Source: Methylobacterium sp. CB376 (lineage in GTDB: Bacteria > Pseudomonadota > Alphaproteobacteria > Rhizobiales > Beijerinckiaceae). Taken from it: DNA of 64,000 nucleotides. The notes beneath the pieces are model-generated. The model saw only the letters and a list, made by a program, of their open reading frames with translations, had not been told where the DNA came from and ran no database searches. How positions within the stretch are numbered: position 1 is the stretch's first letter; each line of letters starts with the position of its first letter. This document shows, one piece after another, positions 17,178-27,379 of the stretch. Location of the stretch: assembly GCF_029714205.1 (NCBI RefSeq), contig NZ_CP121648.1, positions 3,118,001 through 3,182,000 on the forward strand, in the 5' to 3' direction. The translations under genes and the position numbers were made by a program.

Positions 17178-18628
17178 TGGGTTCAAGCGGTCGTCGCAAC
17201 ACCATCTTGCACGGCAGCCAGCACAGCGTCGAGCGCCTCTGCCGGCGTCTTCCAGTTCAGCGTCTTGCGCGGTCTGCTGTTGAGGGCTGCGGCCACAGCA
17301 GCAAGATCGTTCGCGCTGTGGGCGCTCAGATCCGTTCCTTTCGGGAAGTACTGTCGCAGTAACCCGTTCGTATTCTCGTTCGTCCCCCGCTGCCAGGGTG
17401 AGCGTGGATCGCAGAAGTAGACCTGCAGACCCGCGTCGATCCGCAAGCGCGCGTGCTCGGCCATCTCGGTACCCTGGTCCCAGGTCAACGAGCGCCGCAG
17501 CTGCTCGGGCAAGCGCGCGATCGTGCCGGCGATCGCCTCGCGCACCGCCTGGGCCCCGTGCCCCGCCAGCGCCGGGCCGTTCTTCGCACGCGGTGTCACC
17601 CCATGGCCGTCCATCGGCGGAAGATGCAGCAGCATCGTAAAGCGCGTCGTGCGCTCGACCAGGGTCCCGATCGCCGAACTCTTCAGACCCAGGATCAGAT
17701 CTCCTTCCCAGTGCCCCGGCACCGCGCGGTCCTCCACCTCGGGCGGACGCTCGCTGATGAGCACCTCGGGGGTGACGAACGACCTGCCTCGGCCCAGGCT
17801 GCGGGCCCGCGGCACACGCAAAGCCCGTCCTGTGCGAAGACACGCGGTCAGCTCACGCTTCAGCGCGCCCCGGCCCTGGATGTAGAGCGCCTGATAGATC
17901 GCCTCGTGACTGATGCGCATCGTCGTATCGCCCGGAAAGTCGAGCCGTAGGCGCTCGGCGATCTGCTGCGGACTCCAGGATCGACCCCATCGCCGGCTCT
18001 GGCGTCGCCCGTGCCGCCGTCCCTTCCAGGCAACGCTAGGGCCAGGCAGAGCGCTCCCGCCCGGTGTCGCGACAGTTCCGGCGAGCCGCTCCTGCACGTA
18101 CGTCCGCAGCGCTGCGTTCCCCGCCAGTTTTGCTGGCTTGGGCCGGCGTGCCGCGCGTTCAGCGTGCCACTGCGCGGTCGTGGCGCGATAGTCCAGGCCG
18201 CCACTGCGGGTCGCCGCATTGCGGCGCAATTCCCGCGAGATGGTCGACGCCGCCCGTCCCAGACGCCGAGCGACGTCCCGGACCCCGTGACCTTGCGCTT
18301 GTAGGATCGCGATCTCCTCCCGCTCAGCCAACGACAGGTAGCGCGCAGAAGGCGACTTGGATGATGGTGACAGGTGGGAAGGTGCCATTCCGCCTGCTGT
18401 CCGGAACCACCGCGAGCCGACCGGTGGCGAGATCCCGAGCTTCATCGCTGCGACCTCGCTGGAGAGACCCTGCGCGAGGAACGCCCAGAACCCCCGCCGC
18501 GTCTCGCGCAGACCGACCCCGGGACGACCCGGTGACCGCAGCTTCTCGCGAAGTGCCCGATCCGAACGCCGCCGACCTGCCATCACAACCGCCCTCCGCC
18601 AAGCCGTTGCGACGACCACTTGAATCCA
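17178..18628 (-). mobile_element. IS30-family insertion sequence
   Basis: Terminal inverted repeats of about 23 bp are seen, reading tgg, g or a, ttcaag, c or t, ggtcgtcgcaac on both ends (17178-17200 and the complement of 18606-18628). The element is about 1.45 kb with one transposase gene. It has split the histidine kinase gene. A target duplication of two or three bases could not be assigned with certainty. Confidence 0.88.
17183..18583 (-). CDS. IS30-family transposase
   Basis: The protein has an N-terminal helix-turn-helix typical of IS30 (YLSLAEREEIAILQAQGH and RDVARRLGRAASTISREL) and a DDE domain with GHWEGDLILGLKSSAIGTLV, LTWDQGTEMAEHARL and the glutamate in WQRGTNENTNGLLRQYFPKG. All three catalytic residues are present and the frame is open, so the element may be active. 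I prefer ATG 18583 to the frame start at 18619, which lies in the inverted repeat. Confidence 0.9.
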   Translation of the reverse strand: MAGRRRSDRALREKLRSPGRPGVGLRETRRGFWAFLAQGLSSEVAAMKLGISPPVGSRWFRTAGGMAPSHLSPSSKSPSARYLSLAEREEIAILQAQGHGVRDVARRLGRAASTISRELRRNAATRSGGLDYRATTAQWHAERAARRPKPAKLAGNAALRTYVQERLAGTVATPGGSALPGPSVAWKGRRHGRRQSRRWGRSWSPQQIAERLRLDFPGDTTMRISHEAIYQALYIQGRGALKRELTACLRTGRALRVPRARSLGRGRSFVTPEVLISERPPEVEDRAVPGHWEGDLILGLKSSAIGTLVERTTRFTMLLHLPPMDGHGVTPRAKNGPALAGHGAQAVREAIAGTIARLPEQLRRSLTWDQGTEMAEHARLRIDAGLQVYFCDPRSPWQRGTNENTNGLLRQYFPKGTDLSAHSANDLAAVAAALNSRPRKTLNWKTPAEALDAVLAAVQDGVATTA

Positions 18629-20244
18629 CCGCCGGCGCCGGGATCGAGGTCGCGAGCGAGTGTCACGGTGAATCCCGGCTTCTCCGCCCGGGCGCCGTGG
18701 TAGGCGAGGTTCAGGCTCTCTTCCACGAGGGCGTTGACGTCGACAAGCCGGCGCTCGCCCGAGCCCTCCCGGGAGTGCAGCAGCATGTTCTTGACGATCG
18801 AGTCGGCGCGCTTGCCGTGCTGGACCACCTTCTCGAGGTTGCCCCGCAACAGGCCGGTCAGCGCGTCGACCTCCTCCCGGACCGGGCCGTCGAGAGCGGC
18901 TGGGGCCAGCGCCTCGTTCAGTTCGTCGATCAGCTCCGCCGCCAGGGCCGCGAAGTTGTTCACGAAGTTCAGCGGGTTCTTGATCTCGTGCGCGATGCCG
19001 GCCGTGAGCTGGCCGAGTGAGGCGAGCTTCTCGGTCGCGACAAGGCGGTCCTGGGCCGCCCTCAGGTCATCGAGTGACTGGGACAGCTCGCGCGTGCGCT
19101 CCTGGACCTCATCGAACAGGCGAGCGTTCTCGATGGCGATCACCACCTGGTCGGCGAAACTCTCCACGAGGTCGATCTGCCTCTGCCCGTAGGGTGTGGC
19201 GTCCGGCTTCGCCAAGGCGAGAACGCCGATCGCCTCGCCCTGGCGAAGCAGGGGAACTGCCAGCACCGACTGCCAGCCTCCGAGGTCGACAGACTCGCGA
19301 AGTCGGAAGTCGGCATCCTGATTGATGTCGGGCACGTGAATGGTGTGCCCCGACAAGGCGGCGCGTCCCGCGATGCTCGTTCGGTCAACCGTCAGCGGGT
19401 GGTGAGCGTGCCACGCGATGAATTCCGGTCTGCCGCCGAAGCTGGCGGTTAGGTGCAAGAGGCCTCCGTCGCGCCTAAACAGGATACAGCTTGTCGCGTC
19501 GCACAGCCTTACTGCCGATTCGGTCAGCGTTCCGAAGACATCTTTTAAACTGAATCCTGACTGACGGACAATTCTCAACCCCTCCGCCATCGCTGTTTGT
19601 TGCCGAAGCGCCTGACTAAGCTCCTCAGTTCTGGCATTAACCTCCCTAAATAGGCGAGCATTTTCGATTGCCACGAGGGCTTGATCGGCGAACAGCTGAA
19701 CAAGCTTGATCTGGTTGTTCGTGAAGGGCGTCGGCTCCCGTCGCGTGAGTGAGAATACTCCCTCGATCACGCCGTTGCGGAACATAGGGATCCCGAGTAG
19801 CGCACTCGAGTTGCTCAGCCCCGATCCCAGCCGCGTTTCGCTCGCACCTGGGAAGGCGTAATCGGGATCAAGGAGCTTGTCGGGGATGTGGACGACGGAT
19901 CCGGCCAGGACGACCTTCGGAACCAAGGATTTGTGCCAGAGCCGCCGCGGGTTAGCGGCCATGAAGGCCCTGAATTCGGGCGACGTGCCCCAGCTCGCGT
20001 CGGCGTAGAACGCGTCCCCGATTTCGTCGGACCTGCGGAGGAAGATCGTGCTGTCGTCGGCCTCACACAGTTCTGCCGACGACTGGGCTATAGCCTCGAG
20101 CACAACAGTGAGGTTAAAATTTGAGTTGCTTATCGCCTTCAGCACGTTGGAGAGTGCGGCCAGATGGTGAAGAGCCTGATCCCGCTCGCGGATCGCCTTC
20201 GACAGCGAATCGGGCAGTGGAGAGCCGTTGTCGGAAGAACGCAT
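18628..20244 (-). pseudogene. GAF-GAF histidine kinase, N-terminal part, interrupted by IS30
   Basis: The fragment encodes two GAF sensor domains (about residues 45-205 and 240-400) and the dimerisation domain with the phospho-histidine in GQLTAGIAHEIKNPLNFVNN. It ends at VTLARDLDPGAG, where the IS30 element begins. The ATPase domain continues at 16777-17177. The rebuilt protein would be about 670 residues, soluble, with no membrane segment. ATG 20244 (MRSSDNGSPLPDSLSKAI) is chosen because the coiled region and GAF follow at once; the longer frame to 20430 is unsupported. A truncated sensor protein without kinase activity might still be made. Confidence 0.88.
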
Positions 20245-20504
20245 CGGGGACACAAGCGCACCTGATGGAGGCGATGTATCAAGCGGACACTTCAGTGAAG
20301 GCGTCAATAGGGAACGAGCTTCTCGAAACCGAACGCCACCTGGTCTACGTCGGCTGCACGCGCCCGTGACCGGCTGCCATCGCCGGTATGCGACCCAGTT
20401 TCGGGCTTCCTCAACGACCTTCTGGCGCACTCTGCGTGACCCGGCTCGAAGCCACGTTTAGCCTCCGCGCCGCTCCCGTCGCGCTGAATCACCGTCCGGC
20501 CTCG

Positions 20505-20837
20505 TTACGACGACGGCCATCGGCGCGCCCTGAAGGTGGTCTCGTCGCCGTTCCAGAAGGCGATCTCGCCGTGGATCGTGTCGGAACCGTCGAACTCAGC
20601 CCAGCCGTCGCCCCACACTTCGTCACCCTCGTCTGAGCCATGAAACCGGAAGCCCACATCCGTCTGGCTGTAGGAGCAATCGAGGCTCGCGACGACCACC
20701 CCGAAGCGGAACTCGCCCGTGCCGCCTCGTTCGAACGCGATGAAGGCCGGCTCAATCATGTCGAGATAGTCGTTGTCCCAGGTGCCGGTCTCGGTGATGC
20801 GCCACCGCCCCCGAAACCGCTCGCGGATGCTGCTCAT
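20505..20837 (-). CDS. Conserved hypothetical protein, 110 residues
   Basis: The protein begins MSSIRERFRGRWRITETGTW and continues with a beta-rich pattern (GGTGEFRFGVVVASLDCSY, FDGSDTIHGEIAFWNGDE). Proteins of this layout, about 100-120 residues, occur widely in bacteria as conserved hypotheticals with a probable lipocalin-like beta barrel; I know of no assigned role. ATG 20837 is preceded by aggaga at eight bases. It is upstream of the GAF kinase and divergent from the cyclase gene. Confidence 0.72.
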   Translation of the reverse strand: MSSIRERFRGRWRITETGTWDNDYLDMIEPAFIAFERGGTGEFRFGVVVASLDCSYSQTDVGFRFHGSDEGDEVWGDGWAEFDGSDTIHGEIAFWNGDETTFRARRWPSS

Positions 20838-20872
20838 GCGACCTATCTCCTGACCGGCATGGAGGACGGACC

Positions 20873-22468
20873 ATGGCCAATGAGCGCGCGCCGATGCTGC
20901 GGCCCGACGACGCGAGTCACTTGAACGGTCGCGTTGCACGCGTCCTGAAGTCCTACCTGGACCAAGCACTCTCCGCGCCGAGCGCGGCGATAGACGGCTT
21001 CGTCGGCATGATGATCGAGGATGCCGGAGGGGATCAATACGCGGAATTCATGGCCGATCTCGAGCGCATCAAGGTAGCGAACATGCAGTTGTCGCTCCTG
21101 ATTGCAGAAGCCGGCTCGTCGGGTGTCCTGCTCACCGCGGATGCCGAGAACCGCGCGCTCGTCCTCAGCCGCCTGAAGCACGACCTTCGCACGCCCCTGA
21201 ACGCGATCAAGGGCTACAGCGAGATGTGGATCGAGGACATGTCGACACTCGAAGGCCGCCCCTTCGTCGCCGATCTCACGCACATTCGGGACTGCACGGA
21301 CCAGATGCTCGCCCGGATCGAGCAGCTCACCCAGGTCGGAGAGCTGCGCGGCGAGTCCGACGCCGAGGTGCCGATGGCGACCTCGGCCGCCATCGCGGAG
21401 TTCCTGCGCGCGGTCTCTCCGGCCGCAGCCGAGATGGACGCGCCCCGGCTGACCGGCCGGATCCTGGTGGTGGACGACGACCCGACGAACCGCGACCTCC
21501 TCCGGCGTCGGCTCGCCCGCGAGGGCCACGACGTCTCGCTCGCCGACGATGGCGCGACCGCGCTCGCCAAAGTCGCCGCGGAGGACTACGACCTCATCCT
21601 GCTCGACATGATCATGCCGGGCATGTCGGGCTTCGAAGTTCTCTGCCGCCTCAAGGCCTCCGAGACGTCCCGTCACGTTCCCGTCATCGTCATCTCGGGC
21701 ATCGACGACATCGGCAGCATCGTGCGCTGCCTGGAGGCCGGGGCCGAGGATTACCTTCCCAAGACGTTCAATCCAACGATCCTGCGCGTCCGAATCACAA
21801 CCTCGATTGAGAGAAAATTCCTGCGCGAGCGGGAAGAACGGCTCCTGCTCAACGTTCTTCCTCGGCCGATCCTCGCGCGAATGCGCAACGGAGAGGCGGC
21901 GATCGCGGACCGCTTCGCGCAGGTCACGGTCCTGTTCTGCGACCTCGTGGGGTTCACGCCGCTGGCCGGACGGCTCACGCCCGGCGGCACCGTCGATCTC
22001 CTCAGCCGGGTCTTCTCGGCCTTCGACCGGTCCGTCGCGCGCCGCGGCGTCGAGAAGATTAAGACGATCGGCGATGCCTATATGGCGGCGGGCGGCATCC
22101 CGGAGACGACGCCCGATCACGCCCGGCGCATCGCCCTCCTCGCCTTCGACATGATGGCGGATGTTGAGGAGGTCGGGCGAGCGCTCGGCGTGGAGCTTGC
22201 GGTGAGGGTCGGCATCCACTCGGGCGAGGCCGTGGCGGGCGTGATCGGGCAGAGCCGGTTCGCCTACGACGTCTGGGGCGACAGCGTGAACATTGCTGCC
22301 CGCATGGAATCGCACGGGCAGGCCGGGCGGATCCACATCTCGGAGAGCACCCGCCGGGCGCTCGGCGGCGATTTCTTCTGCACTCCGCGCGGCGTCACGC
22401 ACATCAAGGGCAAGGGCCCGATGGAGACCTACTTCCTCGATGGAGCCTCGCACGCTGGCAACACCTGA
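20873..22468 (+). CDS. Kinase-like domain, REC and class III cyclase fusion
   Basis: Residues 90 to 170 contain a dimerisation-like helix pair with [20 protein letters not shown], which keeps an H-box histidine although no ATPase domain follows. Residues about 200-315 form a REC domain (ILVVDDDPTNRDLL, LILLDMIMPGMSG, VIVISGIDD, and LPKTFNP in the lysine position). From about 340 comes a class III cyclase domain: VTVLFCDLVGFTPLAG, VEKIKTIGDAYMAAGG and VWGDSVNIAARMESH. The lysine and the aspartate in YDVWGD are those expected for an adenylate cyclase. ATG 20873 has a ggagg site. It could act as a phosphotransfer or dimerising receiver of kinase signals. It converges with the hybrid kinase operon. 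Confidence 0.9.
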   Translation: MANERAPMLRPDDASHLNGRVARVLKSYLDQALSAPSAAIDGFVGMMIEDAGGDQYAEFMADLERIKVANMQLSLLIAEAGSSGVLLTADAENRALVLSRLKHDLRTPLNAIKGYSEMWIEDMSTLEGRPFVADLTHIRDCTDQMLARIEQLTQVGELRGESDAEVPMATSAAIAEFLRAVSPAAAEMDAPRLTGRILVVDDDPTNRDLLRRRLAREGHDVSLADDGATALAKVAAEDYDLILLDMIMPGMSGFEVLCRLKASETSRHVPVIVISGIDDIGSIVRCLEAGAEDYLPKTFNPTILRVRITTSIERKFLREREERLLLNVLPRPILARMRNGEAAIADRFAQVTVLFCDLVGFTPLAGRLTPGGTVDLLSRVFSAFDRSVARRGVEKIKTIGDAYMAAGGIPETTPDHARRIALLAFDMMADVEEVGRALGVELAVRVGIHSGEAVAGVIGQSRFAYDVWGDSVNIAARMESHGQAGRIHISESTRRALGGDFFCTPRGVTHIKGKGPMETYFLDGASHAGNT

Positions 22469-22584
22469 CGCCGTGCGGCGTCTGGCCGACGGCGCGGCGA
22501 CGGCCGCCGCGCGACGCGCCGGACAGGTGCCCCGGCCCGCGCGGGGCGGAGCCGGCGGCCGGAACGCGCCGTCCGGGAGCGCGG

Positions 22585-22971
22585 TCAGCCCTCCGCCGGC
22601 TTTCCGGCAGGATCGAGCAGCGCGTGCATCTTGCCGAGGAGACGGGGAAGGTCGACCGGCTTCGTGTCATAATCGTCGCAGCCGGCGGCGAGCGCGCGCT
22701 CTCTGTCGCCCGACATCGCGTGCGAGGTGAGCGCGATCACGCGCAATCCGGCCGTCTTCTCGTTCGCCCTCAGCGCCCGGGTCGCCTCGAAGCCGTCCAT
22801 CGTCGGAAGGCTCAGGTCCATCAGGATCAGGTCCGGCATCTCCGCCGCCGCCGTGTCCACCGCCTGCTGGCCGTCCTCCGCGAAGAGAACCTCGAAGCCG
22901 CTGCGCTTCAACCGCCGACTCAGCATGTCGCGGTTCAACTCGTTGTCCTCAACCAGCAGGACGCGGGTCAT
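22585..22971 (-). CDS. Single-domain response regulator (DivK/CheY-like)
   Basis: The 128-residue receiver has [18 protein letters not shown], the phosphoacceptor in [18 protein letters not shown], and TSHAM and [10 protein letters not shown] in the switch positions. The start overlaps the stop of the hybrid kinase gene by four bases (ATGA), so it is the terminal member of that operon. It probably accepts phosphate from the kinase and acts by protein contact. Confidence 0.92.
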   Translation of the reverse strand: MTRVLLVEDNELNRDMLSRRLKRSGFEVLFAEDGQQAVDTAAAEMPDLILMDLSLPTMDGFEATRALRANEKTAGLRVIALTSHAMSGDRERALAAGCDDYDTKPVDLPRLLGKMHALLDPAGKPAEG

Positions 22972-25751
22972 GTGACCTCCTCTGCCGCAGGTCGCTCGCT
23001 AACCGCCCCGGCTGCCGGCGGCCCGTTATGGCCGAACAGCGTCTCGTGAAGAACCCATTTCAGATCGAGCCTCCCGGCATCCGCCTTCGACACCACGCCC
23101 TCGGTCATGGTGACGAGCTCCGCACGCTCCGCCTCAGTCAACGACTTAGCGGTCAGGACGATCACCGGGATCTCCCGGCTGTCGGCGCAGGAGCGCAACT
23201 CGCGCAGGAACTCGAAGCCGTTCATCACCGGCATCATGAGGTCTAGGAGAACGAGCCGGGGCTGCGGGTGGGTTGCGAGCCAGTCCAGGGCCTCTCGACC
23301 ATTGCCAACGATCTCCGCACGGCAGCCCAGGCGCTCGACCGTGCGGGCGGTCACGGCCTGCATGGCGCCGTCGTCCTCGACGATGAGGACGAGTTCACCC
23401 GCGCCCTGCAGCCGGTGCGTCCGGATGGCGGCGGCGAGCTGGGCGCGGTCTACGGGCTTGCTCAGCACCGCCGAGGCGCCGAGCGAGAAGCCGAGCCCGC
23501 GGTCGGCCGCGATCGAGACGAGGATCACCGGGATCGGCGTCAGGTCCGGATCGGATTTCAGCGCCTGCAACACGGCCCACCCGTCGAGGCGGGGCATCAT
23601 GATGTCGAGCGTGATGGCGGCGGGCTGCCTCTCGCGAGCCACCTGAAGCGCGTCCTCGCCGGACTCGGCGTAGATCGGTCTGTAGCCCTCGCGAATCAGG
23701 AGCGAGCCGATGATGTGGCGCGAGGCCGCGTCGTCATCGACGACGAGGATCGTCGGCCCCGGCAGGTCGGCCTGCTTGCCGTCGGGCAGGGTCCTGGCGG
23801 CCGCCTCGCCCGCGCGGCCCTCCGCGGGGGGGGCCTTGACGGGCGGATGCGCGGGCAAGGTGATGACGAAGGTGCTGCCCGCGCCGAGCGCGCTCGTAAC
23901 CGCGATGTCTCCCCCCAGCATGCGGGCGAAGCTGCGCGTGATCGCGAGGCCCAGGCCCGTCCCGCCGAACTTCCGCGTCGTCGAGTTGTCCGCCTGCTGG
24001 AAGGCCTGGAAGAGGCGGCCGACCTGCTCCGGCGAGAGACCGATGCCGGTGTCGCTGACGGCGAAGCAGAGATTGCCGGCCCGGTCGGGATCCGGATCGA
24101 CCGACAGCGTCAACAGACCACCCTTAGTGAACTTTGCAGCATTGCTGAGCAGGTTCAGAAGACTCTGCTTCAACTTCGTGACATCCGTGACCATCCGGGA
24201 CGCCCCCGCTGCACAGGCGACCACCAGCCGATTGTCGTTTCGCGCCGCAACTGGCTCAATCAGCAGGCGCACATCCTCCAGCAACTCAGGAATATTGATC
24301 TCTTCGAGGAAGACATCCATCTTGCCGGCCTCGATCTTGGAAAGATCGAGAATGTCATTGATCAGGTCGAGGAGGTGCTTGCCGGCTCCCTCGATCTTGG
24401 TGAGGTCCGCGACCGCGCCGTCATTGCCATCGTCGGCCGCATCCTCCCGCAGCATCTGGCTGTAGCCGATGATCGCGTTGAGGGGTGTGCGCAGTTCGTG
24501 GCTCATGTTGGCCAGGAACTCCGACTTCACCTGGTTGGCCCGCTCGGCTTCCGCCCTGGCTTGGTCCAGCTCGATCTCGCGCTGCTTGAGATCGGTGATG
24601 TCCATCACGAGGGTTACCGTGCCCCCGTCGTGGGTCCGGTGCTTGGCGATCTGGAGCCAGCGCCCGCGCACCCGTGTCTCCGTCGTGCTCCCAGACCGAC
24701 GATGCTCGGCGAGGCGTTGGGCGATCCACGCGTCGTGATCCAGGTCCGCCTCGGCGTCCGACTCGTCGCGCCGCGCCGCGACCTGCTGGATCAGTGTCTC
24801 GAACGGCAGCCCCATCGCGGCAGCGGCGGACTGGCCCATCAGCATCTCGCTGTAGCGCGCGTTCGCCATGACGAGGCGGTCGTCGCGATCGTAGAGGGCG
24901 AAGCCCTCCTGCATGCAGGCCACCGCGTCCTCGAGGATGAGCCGCTGGTGCTCCGCTTCGCGCGTCAGGCGCTCGCGCTCCGCCTGAGCTGTCCGAAGCA
25001 ACGCGATGACCCGCACGATGCCGCGGATCTCCGCGTCCCGGGTTTCAGGCAGCGGCACGTCGAAACGCCCCTCGCTGATCGCGCTCAGGGACTTCACCAC
25101 CTGTCGCAGCGGCACCAGGATGGAGTGCAGCACCAGCGCGGTCAGCCCGATCCCGAACACGATCGCCAGACCCACCACGATGAACGAGACCCGCGTCGCC
25201 GTCATCGTCCGCGCGAGCACGAGGTCGCGCGCGCTGTGGGCCTGCCCGGAGAGCTGATCGTCGAGCTGAGCGAGGATGCGGTCGACCGCGATGCCGTGAC
25301 GCCGCGCCTCAGCGACCAGGGAATTGCCGATCACGCGCTGGTCGTTGGTGTAGGCGTCGACCCCCTTGTTGGCCGTTTCGGCGAAAGCCGCGACCTCCGT
25401 GGCGATCTGGGCAGCCGTGGTTGGGTCGGTCTTGGCCAGGACAGACAGCTGCGCGTCGAGCTTCTTGCGCGCCTCGGCCGCGTTGCGCTCGGATTGCGTG
25501 AGCAGGCTGACGGCGAGGTCGGTCGTCCAGTAGCGCAGGTCCGCGAAGGCATTGCGGACGTCGTTCGCGACCTCGATGCGAACCATGGCACGGTCCGCGC
25601 GGGCGGCCGCCTCGGCCGCCCGGTTCAGGGCAGTGCAGAGATAGAGGTTGGTTCCGATGATGCCGGCCATCAGGATGAAGGCGAGGAGGATCAGCCGTGT
25701 CCTGATGGAGATGTGATCGAGGAGGTGCGTCGGACTCACCGCGAGCCTCAT
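22968..25751 (-). CDS. Membrane hybrid histidine kinase (HAMP-PAS-HisKA-HATPase-REC-REC)
   Basis: The 927-residue protein has a first membrane segment ([19 protein letters not shown]), a periplasmic helical domain of about 150 residues, a second segment ([19 protein letters not shown]), HAMP, a PAS-type domain ([20 protein letters not shown]), HisKA with [20 protein letters not shown], HATPase with [11 protein letters not shown] and [14 protein letters not shown], and two REC domains ([14 protein letters not shown] with [10 protein letters not shown], then [14 protein letters not shown] with [11 protein letters not shown]). The second REC has ALTAKSL-type residues in the switch region but ends in VVSKADAG, a less usual lysine context. 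Upstream by 44 bases is the DUF3365 haem protein, a likely periplasmic partner. A REC gene overlaps its end. Confidence 0.93.
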   Translation of the reverse strand: MRLAVSPTHLLDHISIRTRLILLAFILMAGIIGTNLYLCTALNRAAEAAARADRAMVRIEVANDVRNAFADLRYWTTDLAVSLLTQSERNAAEARKKLDAQLSVLAKTDPTTAAQIATEVAAFAETANKGVDAYTNDQRVIGNSLVAEARRHGIAVDRILAQLDDQLSGQAHSARDLVLARTMTATRVSFIVVGLAIVFGIGLTALVLHSILVPLRQVVKSLSAISEGRFDVPLPETRDAEIRGIVRVIALLRTAQAERERLTREAEHQRLILEDAVACMQEGFALYDRDDRLVMANARYSEMLMGQSAAAAMGLPFETLIQQVAARRDESDAEADLDHDAWIAQRLAEHRRSGSTTETRVRGRWLQIAKHRTHDGGTVTLVMDITDLKQREIELDQARAEAERANQVKSEFLANMSHELRTPLNAIIGYSQMLREDAADDGNDGAVADLTKIEGAGKHLLDLINDILDLSKIEAGKMDVFLEEINIPELLEDVRLLIEPVAARNDNRLVVACAAGASRMVTDVTKLKQSLLNLLSNAAKFTKGGLLTLSVDPDPDRAGNLCFAVSDTGIGLSPEQVGRLFQAFQQADNSTTRKFGGTGLGLAITRSFARMLGGDIAVTSALGAGSTFVITLPAHPPVKAPPAEGRAGEAAARTLPDGKQADLPGPTILVVDDDAASRHIIGSLLIREGYRPIYAESGEDALQVARERQPAAITLDIMMPRLDGWAVLQALKSDPDLTPIPVILVSIAADRGLGFSLGASAVLSKPVDRAQLAAAIRTHRLQGAGELVLIVEDDGAMQAVTARTVERLGCRAEIVGNGREALDWLATHPQPRLVLLDLMMPVMNGFEFLRELRSCADSREIPVIVLTAKSLTEAERAELVTMTEGVVSKADAGRLDLKWVLHETLFGHNGPPAAGAVSERPAAEEVT

Positions 25752-25794
25752 CGTTGCGGCACTCTCCGCCGTCCCGGCGCGGCGAGCGCCGCCG

Positions 25795-26571
25795 TCACGA
25801 GCGCCTCAGCCTGATGCTGATGACGCTGCCGAGATCGCCCACGCGCGCGCCTTCCTTGGGGTAGCCCGTGATGTCCAGGTCCCCCTTCGGGCCGCCGTGG
25901 CAGCTCAGGCACGAGGCGGTATAGTATTCCGGCACGGCGATGCGGAAGAGCGGTCCATTCTGGTCGTCCATGATCATCTCGTAAGACTTGCCATGCGGCC
26001 AGTCCGGGGCCTGGAAACGGTCCTTAATCACCTCCGCCTCCCAAGCGTCCGGCCGAACCTTGCGGTTGCGGACCAGGCTCAGGGGCGCCGTGACTTTCAT
26101 GTCTGCCTCGCCTTGGGCCCGGCGCGAGAACGCCTCGCTGACGAGGCGAGCGAAGACCGCCGGGATGAACCCCTTGAAGCCGGTCCCGGCGGCGTTGATC
26201 GTGCCTTGGTTGGCGTCCACCACTTCCTTGATCGCCGCCATCTCGTATTGCAGGAGCCGGCCCTCCCGGCTTCCCGCCGGAAGCGCGCCTGGATCCATGC
26301 CCGTCGCCTGGCGGTAGACCTCGACGGAACGGGCCAGCACGGTGTCTCCGTCGAGACCCTTGTGACGAGCCGTCGGATCGTTGATCACGTCCTGGGATTG
26401 CGAGATGACCGTCCTTCCCGCGCGCAGCATGGCCGCCAGCATCTCGGCGATGCGCCGGTCATCCCGACCGGCATCGTCGATGGCCTTGGCCGAGGGAGCC
26501 GCCACGACGACCATCAGCATGAGGGCGAAACTGGTGACGGCGCGTTTGGTCCTGCCATGTTTCGCAACCAT
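25795..26571 (-). CDS. DUF3365 (Tll0287-like) periplasmic c-type haem protein
   Basis: A signal peptide ([21 protein letters not shown]) is followed by a domain of about 225 residues in which the C-terminal [20 protein letters not shown] provides a c-type haem site followed by the characteristic loop. DUF3365/Tll0287-like domains are haem-binding folds related to PAS-like sensors and occur alone or as sensor parts of histidine kinases. The gene is first in the hybrid kinase operon, so a role as redox or gas sensor feeding the kinase is likely, but this is an inference from position. Confidence 0.85.
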   Translation of the reverse strand: MVAKHGRTKRAVTSFALMLMVVVAAPSAKAIDDAGRDDRRIAEMLAAMLRAGRTVISQSQDVINDPTARHKGLDGDTVLARSVEVYRQATGMDPGALPAGSREGRLLQYEMAAIKEVVDANQGTINAAGTGFKGFIPAVFARLVSEAFSRRAQGEADMKVTAPLSLVRNRKVRPDAWEAEVIKDRFQAPDWPHGKSYEMIMDDQNGPLFRIAVPEYYTASCLSCHGGPKGDLDITGYPKEGARVGDLGSVISIRLRRS

Positions 26572-26686
26572 GCCATGAGCCCTCGCATCAGCTCAGCATT
26601 ATCAACTGACGATCGCATGGCAAGCAACAACCTGCTCGGCCGCAAGGTTACGATACGAGGAGTCGGAGCGAGTTACGGCCGAACTG

Positions 26687-27176
26687 ACGGGACTGCCGGT
26701 GGAGGGCGCGGTCGGCGCTGGCGCCCGCCTCAGGAACGTGAGTTCCCGCAGTTGCACGAGCGGGCGCACTCCGTCCGCCGCAACCTTGGCCGCCGGGAGT
26801 GCATCAGCATCGCCTTCACTCGGTGCTCCGGACCCCGAACACACGGCGTGCCCACATGCTGATCGCGGCCGGGACGCACGATGGGCGAGCCGATCCGTTC
26901 GTGGACGCGCTGTTCCGCGCCTACTTCGACGAGGGCCGGGATATCGGCGACCCCGATGTGCTCATCGTCATCGGCGAAGCCGCCGGGCTCGGCCGCCCCG
27001 TCATCGAGGAGGCGCTCAGCAACGAGCAGCTGAGAGCGCTCGTCGAGGCCGTAGAACAGCAAGCTGCCGGGATGCTGGTCGCGGGCGTGCCGTTCTTCAT
27101 CGTCGACCGCAAGTGGGCGGTCTCTGGCGCGCGGCCGACCGAGCAGTGGCTCAAGGTGCTTGGCTCTGTCGGCTAA
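26687..27176 (+). pseudogene. Decayed DsbA-family (FrnE-like) paralog
   Basis: The readable part from about 26830 encodes LRTPNTRRAHMLIAAG up to VPFFIVDRKWAVSGARPTEQ, closely matching the second half of the intact protein at 14485-15108. Upstream only scraps remain in different frames (PVEG near 26695, LGRRECISIAF near 26788), so the CPWC active site is lost. It ends in a normal stop at 27176, directly followed by an MFS remnant. Confidence 0.82.
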
Positions 27177-27177
27177 T

Positions 27178-27370
27178 TTCTCAACGAAAGCGGCGGCCCT
27201 ATTCGGCACCGCGACGCCCCTGGTCTCAACCTCGCTCATCAGCGCTACCGGCGACAAGGCCGCCCCAGCCTACTGGCTGATGCTTGCCGCTGCATGCGGG
27301 CTTGGTGCCGCCCTAACATTCTACCGCGGCCACACGGCTGTGCGGCCCGCCGCGGCCGACCATCATGGAG
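27178..27370 (+). pseudogene. C-terminal remnant of an MFS transporter
   Basis: The frame reads ALFGTATPLVSTSLISATGD and then APAYWLMLAAACGLGAALTF, which matches the final transmembrane helices of MFS metabolite:H+ symporters of the citrate/tricarballylate type (TcuC-like). The rest of the gene is absent and the frame runs on into the next gene without a proper stop. Its position just before the TcuA-like gene suggests an original transporter-dehydrogenase pair. Confidence 0.7.
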
Positions 27371-27379
27371 AGATCCCCC

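Noticed and set aside
20843..22453. 536-residue frame opposite the kinase-like/REC/cyclase gene
   Set aside because: A shadow of the GC-rich coding strand; no motif or start site.
23268..25814. 848-residue open frame opposite the hybrid kinase
   Set aside because: It is antisense to a gene with clear domains and has arginine/glycine-rich shadow composition without any motif.
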